From the NCBI GenBank assembly GCA_027009605.1, contig JALVCY010000136.1, positions 1 through 15,450 of the forward strand: a stretch of 15,450 bases of DNA. Direction: 5' to 3'. The DNA comes from Saprospiraceae bacterium. GTDB taxonomy: Bacteria; Bacteroidota; Bacteroidia; Chitinophagales; Saprospiraceae. Shown here one piece after another: positions 1 to 5,694 of this stretch; within the stretch, counting starts at the first letter, position 1; the number at the start of each line of letters is the position of its first letter. The notes under the pieces were generated by a model. It saw only the letters and a program-made list of their open reading frames with translations. It did not search any database and had not been told where the DNA came from. The translations under genes were made by a program, and so were the position numbers.

Positions 1-221
1 AACTTTTGGAAAGTTTTATCAAAAAGAAACCAAACAAAATTTCGTGGAGCCAAAAACAGAGTACGAAATTCTATTTCTCAGGCTAAACAAAACCTTTTTA
101 TTCCAATTGCCCGTGGCGCAAACTCGCTGCGCTCTTTGCTACATAGCCAAATAAATTTGGCTACTACCGACCGTCAAGCTCACCAAAGGCAATTTAAACA
201 AAAAAAAGCACCAAAGCCCAT
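1..221. other. Non-coding stretch left of fur
   Basis: I see no convincing gene here. A plus-strand frame stays open from base 1 and continues antisense through the Fur gene to about 486, but its translation is rich in Lys, Gln and Asn and has no recognisable domain. Between 113 and 135 there is a GC-rich patch (CGTGGCGCAAACTCGCTGCG) that contrasts with the AT-rich flanks; the 9-mer CGTGGCGCA recurs at 1342-1350, and its core is present in reverse complement at 1317-1324. This suggests a dispersed intergenic repeat rather than coding DNA. A short direct repeat CACCAAAGSC occurs at 181-190 and 209-218, just downstream of the Fur stop. No hairpin with a T-run that would make a clear terminator was found. 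Confidence 0.4.
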
Positions 222-638
222 TTACCCCAAATTACAATTAGCACAAATCCCCTTGATAACCATATTGGCTTCAGACATAACAAAGTTAGTGGGCAGGTCA
301 ATTTGCGGGATATTCAGGGAGGTCAGGCAAAAGGTGGCTTTGCATTGGGTGCAGTGGAAATGGCAGTGTGAGTCATGGTGCCGGATGTCACACGCTTCCA
401 GGCAAAGGGCGTATTTGGTGTGTCCGCTTCCGTCTTCTATGCTATGGATTAGATTGTTTTTTTCAAAGGTTTTTAGGGTGCGGTAGAGTGTGGTTTTGTC
501 GGCTTTGAAAAAATCTTTTTCGATGTCTTTTAGGGAAACGGTGGTGGATTTTTCCATTAGGTATTGGAGGACTAACAAGCGCATGGCGGTGGGCTTGATG
601 GAGCGGCTTTTTAGTTTGTTTTCGAGTGGGTCATTCAT
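222..638 (-). CDS. Fur-family transcriptional regulator
   Basis: This is a cytoplasmic metal-dependent DNA-binding repressor of the Fur/Zur/PerR superfamily, 138 residues, the usual length for the family. Residues 12-65 form the winged-helix domain, with the characteristic recognition-helix segment DKTTLYRTLKTFEKNNL at about 47-63. The C-terminal dimerisation and metal domain holds a His-rich segment (HHDSHCHFHC, 87-96) matching the family's HHDH-type regulatory site. It also has two CxxC pairs, C96/C99 and C132/C135, of the kind that bind the structural zinc. The ATG is preceded by an A-rich leader and gives a full domain. The nearest upstream gene on this strand is the cytochrome-like gene, 128 bp away, so co-transcription is possible but not shown. 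Which metal or signal it senses (Fe, Zn, peroxide) cannot be decided from sequence alone, so no gene symbol is given. Family assignment is firm. Confidence 0.93.
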   Translation of the reverse strand: MNDPLENKLKSRSIKPTAMRLLVLQYLMEKSTTVSLKDIEKDFFKADKTTLYRTLKTFEKNNLIHSIEDGSGHTKYALCLEACDIRHHDSHCHFHCTQCKATFCLTSLNIPQIDLPTNFVMSEANMVIKGICANCNLG

Positions 639-766
639 CTTGAAATGGTGTTATTTGTATCCCAAACGGAGAATGTACGCTTTTGTTTGGAGCTTGGACT
701 ATGCTTTCTCTCGTATCAACGGCTAATCGTCTTGATGGATTTGACCACTGAAATCGCCGGTGCGTT

Positions 767-1255
767 TTATTGCCTATAATTAGCGTGGCAATTGATGCAA
801 TAATTCATCGTTACCGACAAAGCTTCTAGAGACTTTTTGGGGTCTTTGGTTTTTAGGACTTCGCTTAGATGGTCGGCACTTGCGTGAAAATTCAGGCCTA
901 GGTCTTCGAAGTCTTTGTTGCCGAAGGAGGCGCACATTAATTTCATTTCGGTGGTGGAGCCCAATTGGGAATGGGCGACTTTGGAAGCCAAATCAAAATC
1001 ATTTTTGGCGATTAGCTCGACAATGGTTTGGACGGCGACTAGGTGGCTGCGCATATTTTGCAATTGGTGGCGTTTTTGCTTGGGGAGCAAATCCAAGGAA
1101 ATGCGATTATCTTCGGGGATATCCATGCCTTCATGCAAATCGGCTTTTTGTTCTATTTTGGGGGATTCTGGTGTTTCCTTTTGTTCTGATTTTTGGGCGC
1201 AAGCCAACCAAGTGATGCTCAACAAAAATAGCACGAAGAAATAGTGATGTTTCAT
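767..1255 (-). CDS. Exported monohaem cytochrome c'/c556-like protein
   Basis: A 162-residue exported protein with one covalent haem-binding motif, CINCH (C153, C156, H157), only five residues from the C-terminus. This is the placement typical of the four-helix-bundle cytochromes c' and c556. The segment KRHQLQNMRSHL (61-72) resembles the first helix of that fold, and M68 is a candidate second axial ligand. The rest is mostly helical by composition. The N-terminus is a signal peptide (residues 1-18/20). The sequence WLACAQ allows lipidation at C19 or signal peptidase I cleavage after A20; the lipobox is imperfect because W is at -3. The region between signal and bundle (21-48) is charged and low-complexity, a likely linker. 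The expected role is electron transfer or gas binding in the periplasm or on the outer membrane. No redox partner lies beside it; its neighbour is a Fur-type regulator, so iron-linked expression is possible but untested. The haem motif is certain; the subfamily is inferred. Confidence 0.8.
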   Translation of the reverse strand: MKHHYFFVLFLLSITWLACAQKSEQKETPESPKIEQKADLHEGMDIPEDNRISLDLLPKQKRHQLQNMRSHLVAVQTIVELIAKNDFDLASKVAHSQLGSTTEMKLMCASFGNKDFEDLGLNFHASADHLSEVLKTKDPKKSLEALSVTMNYCINCHANYRQ

Positions 1256-1316
1256 GTTTTTGATGTAAAGATATGTTTTTTTATAGAAGTGGGGGCGATA
1301 CGATAAGTTAATTCAG

Positions 1317-1350
1317 TGCGCCACAAAAATAACATGACTTACGTGGCGCA
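1317..1350. repeat. Inverted repeat TGCGCCAC / GTGGCGCA
   Basis: Perfect 8-bp arms at 1317-1324 and 1343-1350 with an 18-nt spacer, about 60 bp upstream of the cytochrome-like gene start. There is no T-run to suggest an intrinsic terminator on either strand. The position upstream of a gene would suit an operator. The right arm is also found at 114-121, so it may instead be part of a dispersed repeat. Confidence 0.45.
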
Positions 1351-1509
1351 GATGGCAAGCCTTCCTGTGTAATTGACAAAAATCATCAAAAATCCGGCAA
1401 AAATAAAGTAACTTGCTGCGTGTTTTTCAACAAAAAGTCTGCTCCGAATAGTCTTGTTTTTGAAAAAGTTGGAACAGTTGCCAATATATTATTTTGATGG
1501 AGTGCACTC

Positions 1510-1541
1510 TGTTCAATTGTTCAAGCGTTCAATCGTTCAAC
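1510..1541. repeat. Tandem 8-bp repeat array, left arm
   Basis: Four consecutive 8-bp units at 1510-1517, 1518-1525, 1526-1533 and 1534-1541 read TGTTCAAT, TGTTCAAG, CGTTCAAT and CGTTCAAC, with a shared GTTCAA core. The array is the inverted counterpart of the one at 1894-1925. Over the 34-bp arms 1510-1543 and 1892-1925, 29 positions pair. Confidence 0.75.
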
Positions 1542-1587
1542 TGATTGCACATAACTAGTTGATTTTCAGTACTTTCGATTGAACAGC

Positions 1588-1611
1588 CAGGGTGAACGAA
1601 AGAAAATTTTT
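1588..1611. repeat. Nested inverted repeat, left copy
   Basis: The segment beginning CAGGGTGAACGAAAGAAAA matches the reverse complement of 1871-1894 at 20 of 24 positions. The first 19 bases differ at only one position. It lies inside the outer pair of 8-bp arrays and has the same overall symmetry, so the two pairs are probably one element. Confidence 0.6.
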
Positions 1612-1718
1612 GTAATATGTTAGCCTATGTGTGGACTATTTCTCACCCAAATTTTAGCAGTCTGAAGCCAAGAATTTGTAGCGTTTCTTAGTGTAAACTT
1701 AGTGTTATCTAAAGTGAA

Positions 1719-1756
1719 CTTAGTGGTAAGGAAAAATGTAATGCCTAACCACTAAG
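1719..1756. repeat. Strong hairpin CTTAGTGGTAAGG / CCTAACCACTAAG
   Basis: Arms of 13 bp at 1719-1731 and 1744-1756 pair at 12 of 13 positions around a 12-nt loop. Half-copies of the same word flank it: CTTAGTG at 1687-1693 and 1698-1704 (same sense as the left arm) and CACTAAG at 1770-1776. No T-run follows on either strand, so it does not look like a simple terminator. It resembles the dispersed CACTAAG-type intergenic repeats I associate with Bacteroidota genomes; that association is from memory. Confidence 0.65.
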
Positions 1757-1870
1757 GACACGAAGTTGCCACTAAGAATTCAATAAGTTATTGATTGTCA
1801 ACAAGTTAAATGCCGTCTTTTTGTGCAATTTTTTACTCCCGGTTTAAGATATTTATTATTTTTATATTCT

Positions 1871-1925
1871 AATTTTTTTCTTTCGTTTACCCTGTTGAAC
1901 AGTTGAACAGTTGAACAATTGAACA
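1871..1925. repeat. Right arm: nested inverted repeat plus 8-bp array
   Basis: Bases 1871-1894 are the inverted copy of 1588-1611. They run directly into four tandem 8-bp units at 1894-1901, 1902-1909, 1910-1917 and 1918-1925 (GTTGAACA three times, then ATTGAACA). The first three units are identical, so this array is less decayed than its left partner at 1510-1541. It ends about 20 bp before the proposed promoter of the transporter operon, so it could influence its transcription. Confidence 0.7.
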
Positions 1926-1946
1926 AAACATCCAAACAGAAAAAAA

Positions 1947-1977
1947 TTTGCTAATTTTACACTAGAATACTTTTTTG
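1947..1977 (+). promoter_or_regulatory. Possible Bacteroidota-type promoter for transporter operon
   Basis: TTTG at 1947-1950 is followed 17 bp later by TACTTTTTTG (1968-1977), which approximates the Bacteroidota -7 element TAnnTTTG. The ATG of the first operon gene lies 28 bp beyond. The -7 match has an extra T before the G, so the call is tentative. Confidence 0.3.
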
Positions 1978-2004
1978 TGCAAACTAAACAAACAACCCAA
2001 ATCA

Positions 2005-2163
2005 ATGAAAAAGAATACCGAAACTGATCCCCACATAGAAGAATTATTTACCCAACCGGAACCGTGGGAACCGTGGGAAAGCAAACTCGTCTTCGGAAGT
2101 CTGATTATCGCAGTCATCGGCCTGGTCATATTGGGCGTTTTGATTAATTGGTTGATTTTGTAG
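2005..2163 (+). CDS. Small single-span membrane protein
   Basis: A 52-residue protein with an acidic N-terminal half (residues 1-26, including tandem EPWEPWE) and one hydrophobic helix at about 29-51 that ends almost at the C-terminus. The likely topology is a cytoplasmic acidic tail with one inner-membrane span. I chose the ATG at 2005; an in-frame TTG at 1975 would add ten basic residues but overlaps the proposed promoter. The EPWEPWE motif is encoded by a perfect 9-bp direct repeat, CCGTGGGAA, at 2062-2079. The gene stops 10 bp before the next gene, and both precede a YeiH-type transporter, so an accessory or subunit role for that transporter is the most reasonable inference. I recognise no named family. 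Being small, it could be missed by automated annotation. Confidence 0.68.
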   Translation: MKKNTETDPHIEELFTQPEPWEPWESKLVFGSLIIAVIGLVILGVLINWLIL

Positions 2164-2173
2164 GGACTTGGCC

Positions 2174-2425
2174 ATGGAATTTACACTTACTTTCTCCGAT
2201 AATCAATGGGTCTGCTATAATGCGGAGTTTAAAATCGCAGCAGATTCTTTAGATGAAATTGATACCGGCATCGAAAAATATCTCTCAACAATCTACCCAT
2301 CGGGAAAGATTCAGGTGAAGATGTTTTTTGATTTTGACCGCTTTCCGCAATGGCATCGCCAGTATATGCCCCACTATTTCAATCGAGACTTAACTTTTGA
2401 AATTAATACCCAAAATGACAACTAA
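2174..2425 (+). CDS. Small soluble protein of unknown function
   Basis: An 84-residue protein, probably cytoplasmic, with no signal peptide or membrane segment. It reads as a compact alpha/beta domain: strand-rich start (MEFTLTFSDNQWVCYN), a helix at about 25-39 (SLDEIDTGIEKYLS), then a strand and an aromatic stretch with FDFDRFPQWHRQYMPHYFNR at about 51-70. The ATG at 2174 is preferred to a TTG two codons upstream. It is 10 bp downstream of the small membrane protein and 98 bp upstream of the YeiH-type transporter, all on the same strand. Context suggests a regulatory or accessory part of that transport unit. I do not recognise the family, and no catalytic motif is evident. The good coding character and tight spacing argue that it is real. 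Confidence 0.7.
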   Translation: MEFTLTFSDNQWVCYNAEFKIAADSLDEIDTGIEKYLSTIYPSGKIQVKMFFDFDRFPQWHRQYMPHYFNRDLTFEINTQNDN

Positions 2426-2523
2426 GTTGAAGTAGGTAATCAATTGATTATCAATGATTTAACTAGTCGAACAGCCGGATTTAATTGCAGTAAACTAAAC
2501 ACCGAAAACAAAACGCATCTCTA

Positions 2524-4029
2524 ATGGCAACACTTAACAAAAAATGGCACCATGGCATGTTTCGCACCGAAGATTGGTGGTCGGCCTGGCTTGGATTATT
2601 TTTCTTTGGGCTGGGCTTACTCAGTATATGGGGATTGGATGCCGTGGGATGGATTGCCAAGCCCAAGACTTGGGAATTCACCAATTTGATGAATGATTTT
2701 TCTTGGTCTAAGCTCATTAAATCTTCTTCCAAAGCGTATGGGCACTTGCCCCCTTTGGTGGTTTTGGGGATTACTTATGTTATTTTTACGGCTTTGACCG
2801 GCATAGGGGCTTATTTTCAAAAAATGAATGTCAAAAGGTGGATTCTCGGCTTTTCCGCCATCTTTTTATTGACTTGGATGGCTTGGATAGTGGGTCATGA
2901 AGCCCATTTCAAGGCCATTGATGCGGTTGTAAAGGGAAAAAATCAATACCAAGCTTTTGATTTGTCTTGGGGATTGCAGCTGGGCGGTGGTTTTTCCTTT
3001 TTGCTTGCGCTAACGATAGGTCTAATTATCGGAAATTTCTTCAAGGGCTTTGCAGCCAAAATAAAAGAAGCCGCTAAGCCGGAATGGTTTATCAAGACGG
3101 CCATCGTCTTGTTGGGTATCAAGTTGGGCATGATGACCATGAAAGCATCAGGATTTACCTACGAATTGGCACTGGCCGGGGCGGCAGCTGCTTTTGTAGC
3201 TTATCTTCTTTTTTGGCCGATTATCTACTTTGTAGGGCGTAAGTGGTTTGGACTCAACCGGGCTTCGGCAGCCGTATTATCATCGGGGATTTCGATTTGT
3301 GGGGTTTCCGCTTCCATTGCGACAGCGGGTGCGATTAAAGCAAAGCCGATTATTCCCATTGCCGTTTCTACATTGATCGTAATTTATGCGATGTTTGAGT
3401 TAGTGATATTACCCCCGGCCTATACCGCCATGGCACCGGATCAGCCGATTGTCAACGGAGCCGCCTTAGGCATGACAGTCAAAACAGATGGAGCCGATGC
3501 CGCCGCCGGAGCAATACTAGACGAACTGATGGTCTCCAAACACTTAAAACTGACTGCTCAAAAATGGGAAGAAGGCTGGATTTTGAGTGCCGCGCTACTG
3601 ACCAAAATATGGATAGACATCTTCATTGGAATCTGGTCTTTTGTTCTGGCCATCATTTGGATTCGTAATGATAAGTCCAATAAAAACAAAGAAAAAATCC
3701 CGTGGTCTGAGATATGGTTCCGTTTCCCAAAGTTTATTCTAGCCTATTTGCTGGTTTGGGGTATTTACTTGGGGATGATGTACTTAGCACCGGAGATTCT
3801 TCATGATGCGAAGCTTGGGGGAAATATCGCTCAAGGTCCCTTTCGGAAATTTTTATTCATGCTGACCTTTTTGAGCATTGGCATTATTACTGATTTTAGC
3901 AAGTTGAAAGGGATGGGTCGATTGGCATTGCTTTACACCATTGCTTTATTTGGGTTTATTGCACCCGTTGCTTATTTGGTCGCCTATATTTTCCACCACG
4001 GGATGTTGCCGCCGATTTTGGGGCAGTGA
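2524..4029 (+). CDS. YeiH/UPF0324 family transporter (putative sulfate exporter)
   Basis: A 501-residue inner-membrane protein of the conserved family represented by E. coli YeiH (PF03601), commonly labelled 'putative sulfate exporter family transporter'. The substrate is not firmly established for the family. Family-typical segments are WFIKTAIVLLGIKLGMM (188-204), SSGISICGVSASIATAGAIK (253-272) and KTDGADAAAGA (320-330). The glycine/serine-rich SICGVSASIATAGA stretch suggests a discontinuous, ion-binding membrane segment. At 501 residues it is about 150 longer than YeiH as I recall it. The extra length is mainly N-terminal, with three or more hydrophobic helices (about 20-40, 78-98 and 108-125) before the core. 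Two small genes precede it as a probable operon. It converges with the PUL's last gene, with 51 bp between the two stops. The ATG lacks a Shine-Dalgarno sequence, as is normal in this phylum. Family is confident; the sulfur-anion role is inferred from the family label only. Confidence 0.9.
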   Translation: MATLNKKWHHGMFRTEDWWSAWLGLFFFGLGLLSIWGLDAVGWIAKPKTWEFTNLMNDFSWSKLIKSSSKAYGHLPPLVVLGITYVIFTALTGIGAYFQKMNVKRWILGFSAIFLLTWMAWIVGHEAHFKAIDAVVKGKNQYQAFDLSWGLQLGGGFSFLLALTIGLIIGNFFKGFAAKIKEAAKPEWFIKTAIVLLGIKLGMMTMKASGFTYELALAGAAAAFVAYLLFWPIIYFVGRKWFGLNRASAAVLSSGISICGVSASIATAGAIKAKPIIPIAVSTLIVIYAMFELVILPPAYTAMAPDQPIVNGAALGMTVKTDGADAAAGAILDELMVSKHLKLTAQKWEEGWILSAALLTKIWIDIFIGIWSFVLAIIWIRNDKSNKNKEKIPWSEIWFRFPKFILAYLLVWGIYLGMMYLAPEILHDAKLGGNIAQGPFRKFLFMLTFLSIGIITDFSKLKGMGRLALLYTIALFGFIAPVAYLVAYIFHHGMLPPILGQ

Positions 4030-4080
4030 TTTGGGGGATTTTTTGTAATTCTTAAATAACGATATAGTCTTGAGTTTGCA

Positions 4081-5670
4081 TTAAACCAACCGAACCCAAG
4101 CGGTCTCGCCTTGCATATCTCTAGCCTTTAAGGTCATAGAAAGTTTTTGGGAAGCAATATCATAATTTGTTTTTACCAAGTAGAGATTTGGATTGTCAAT
4201 ATCAATGCTACTCGGCTTTATAACTCCCTGAATAACAATATCTTGCGTTCCATAAACTCGAAGCCTAATTTGTGACTTTTGGTACGAAGGAACAAATTCG
4301 TAAACGTTGAAAGTCCCGGTATAGTCCAGTAAAACCGGCATTCTTTCCGTGCCTAAGCGATAGGATAATTGATATTTCTTTTGAGCCAGTTGGGGTAGGT
4401 ATAGGATTCCAAATCCGGCTACTTCTTGAAGAACGGCCATGGGTTTTCCGTTGAGTTGGGCATCAGACAGGTGTTGTCCTTCTTTCAATTTTATTTTTAA
4501 TACTAAGGTGCCCAAAATGTTATTTTCGTAGGCTTCATCGGGCATGGCTGTATTGTCAATAAGAACCAGTCCGGCAGAGGGCTCCGTTATCTTAGCATAT
4601 TTTTTATAGAGCCATTGCGCATAAAGTTGCTCTGTATTTTTGGCAACATAGCGATGAGTAGTTTCATTAACCATCCGATAATATGCTTTAAATCTATCGG
4701 TCACTTCCTGTCTCAAAAAGTCATCTTGGGCAAGCCAATTGGCCCAATGCGTTTCGATAATATCTGTTTCGTGTTCTTCAATGGGAACTGTAGGCAGAGC
4801 ATCTAGTTTGTACCATTCATTGCCATAGTTGATTCGATTGATGACTAATACGCCTTTGTCAAATCCACCGCCATTCGGCTCTTTTGGCGGATTGAGTTCC
4901 CGAATTTCATCAAATAAAGTATTGACATATTTTACTCCGGCTTTGGCCATGACCGAGCCTGTGCTCCATTTTCCGGAAGGGTTCCAGAAATAGGCGTATG
5001 CACACGGGACAAAACTTTCGGGGAAAGATTGTCCGGCTTCTTTCGTCCATCCGTATTGAGCCATAATCTCTCTAAATGCTTGCAGGTGTTCATTATTGAT
5101 TTGTTCGGTTCTGCTCTTGTTGGCTTCCATGTCATACCATTCGGCCCGATTCAGTTTTCCATCCTCCCAAAATTCATGTCCCACCCCATGCAAGCCAAAT
5201 TCCATGTATGCTGCATTCTCTTTGACAAATTCCATGATGGTGACTTGCTCATCACAAATATTTTTAGAATTGTCCCACTTTTCTCCTTGCCAAGTTGCAG
5301 TAGGATACTTTCGTAAAATATTTTTTCGATCCATTTCCGAAAGGACAAATAGACATTGAATACGTACGCCAATAGCATTTCCAACTTCCACAATTCCTTG
5401 ATAATCAGCCAAATGCATCTTTCGTCCGACTCCGATTCGGTACGGCCCTACCCCATCAATGTCGCCATCATCATTACCAATATTCCATCCCAAGTCATCC
5501 ACTGCAAATGCAAAAGCCCTAGGAAAAATCATTTTCTGTTCAGTGTTTTTTGGTGATGTCCTGTGTTCGTCGGATTCATTGGGCACAAACAACCGGAACG
5601 GATTTAGAGTAAAAGACCCTAGTCCCAAAGCAGATAAACGAACAAATTTGCGTCGAGAGAAATTTTTCAT
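4081..5670 (-). CDS. Tat-exported NodB-like polysaccharide deacetylase-type protein
   Basis: A 529-residue exported protein. The N-terminus has a twin-arginine signal (SRRKFVR, residues 5-11, then a hydrophobic stretch to about 24), implying folded export to the periplasm. The following domain carries the landmarks of the NodB/CE4-like (beta/alpha) barrel: an Asp pair (FAFAVDDLGW, D58/D59), an HxxxH motif (LHGVGHEFW, H161 and H165), and a later His (ETHWANW, H308). In CE4 enzymes these residues supply the metal ligands and the catalytic base and acid. Residues from about 365 onwards look like one or two beta-sandwich modules, perhaps carbohydrate-binding. It is the last gene of the PUL strand, 24 bp after the GH36-like gene. 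The likely role is removal of N- or O-linked acyl groups, but the overall sequence is not that of a textbook chitin or xylan deacetylase; a lyase or hydrolase on the same fold is an alternative. No terminator hairpin is evident in the 51 bp after it. Confidence 0.7.
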   Translation of the reverse strand: MKNFSRRKFVRLSALGLGSFTLNPFRLFVPNESDEHRTSPKNTEQKMIFPRAFAFAVDDLGWNIGNDDGDIDGVGPYRIGVGRKMHLADYQGIVEVGNAIGVRIQCLFVLSEMDRKNILRKYPTATWQGEKWDNSKNICDEQVTIMEFVKENAAYMEFGLHGVGHEFWEDGKLNRAEWYDMEANKSRTEQINNEHLQAFREIMAQYGWTKEAGQSFPESFVPCAYAYFWNPSGKWSTGSVMAKAGVKYVNTLFDEIRELNPPKEPNGGGFDKGVLVINRINYGNEWYKLDALPTVPIEEHETDIIETHWANWLAQDDFLRQEVTDRFKAYYRMVNETTHRYVAKNTEQLYAQWLYKKYAKITEPSAGLVLIDNTAMPDEAYENNILGTLVLKIKLKEGQHLSDAQLNGKPMAVLQEVAGFGILYLPQLAQKKYQLSYRLGTERMPVLLDYTGTFNVYEFVPSYQKSQIRLRVYGTQDIVIQGVIKPSSIDIDNPNLYLVKTNYDIASQKLSMTLKARDMQGETAWVRLV

Positions 5671-5694
5671 AGGTTTATTATTTTTGGTGGTTGC

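Larger units (their letters stand above)
1256..2004. other. Repeat-rich intergenic region between divergent units
   Basis: About 750 bp without a supported gene, separating the minus-strand cytochrome gene from the plus-strand transporter operon. It is AT-rich and contains several palindromic structures, listed separately: an 8-bp hairpin at 1317-1350, the paired 8-bp repeat arrays at 1510-1541 and 1894-1925, a nested inverted repeat at 1588-1611 and 1871-1894, and a hairpin at 1719-1756. A further imperfect inverted repeat pairs 1423-1437 with 1453-1467 (13 of 15 positions). Short words of the type CTTAGTG or CACTAAG recur at about 1687-1777. Both flanking genes read outwards, so promoters for both must lie here or at its edges. 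Confidence 0.7.

Noticed and set aside
136..486. Plus-strand open frame of 116 codons, open from base 1
   Set aside because: It lies antisense to the well-supported Fur gene for most of its length, has no recognisable domain, and its composition follows the complementary coding strand.
490..726. Plus-strand open frame antisense to the 5' part of fur
   Set aside because: It overlaps the conserved Fur winged-helix coding region and encodes no recognisable motif.
880..1244. Two overlapping plus-strand open frames across the cytochrome gene
   Set aside because: Both are shadows of the minus-strand gene, whose signal peptide and CxxCH motif are clear.
1317..1350. Intrinsic terminator at the TGCGCCAC palindrome
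   Set aside because: The loop is 18 nt, no T-run follows on either strand, and no gene ends beside it.
1510..1925. Possible CRISPR array
   Set aside because: The repeats are 8 bp, contiguous and without spacers, and occur as two inverted blocks; no cas gene is nearby.
4030..4080. Bidirectional terminator between the converging YeiH and NodB-like genes
   Set aside because: The 51-bp gap has T-rich stretches but no stem of useful length was found.
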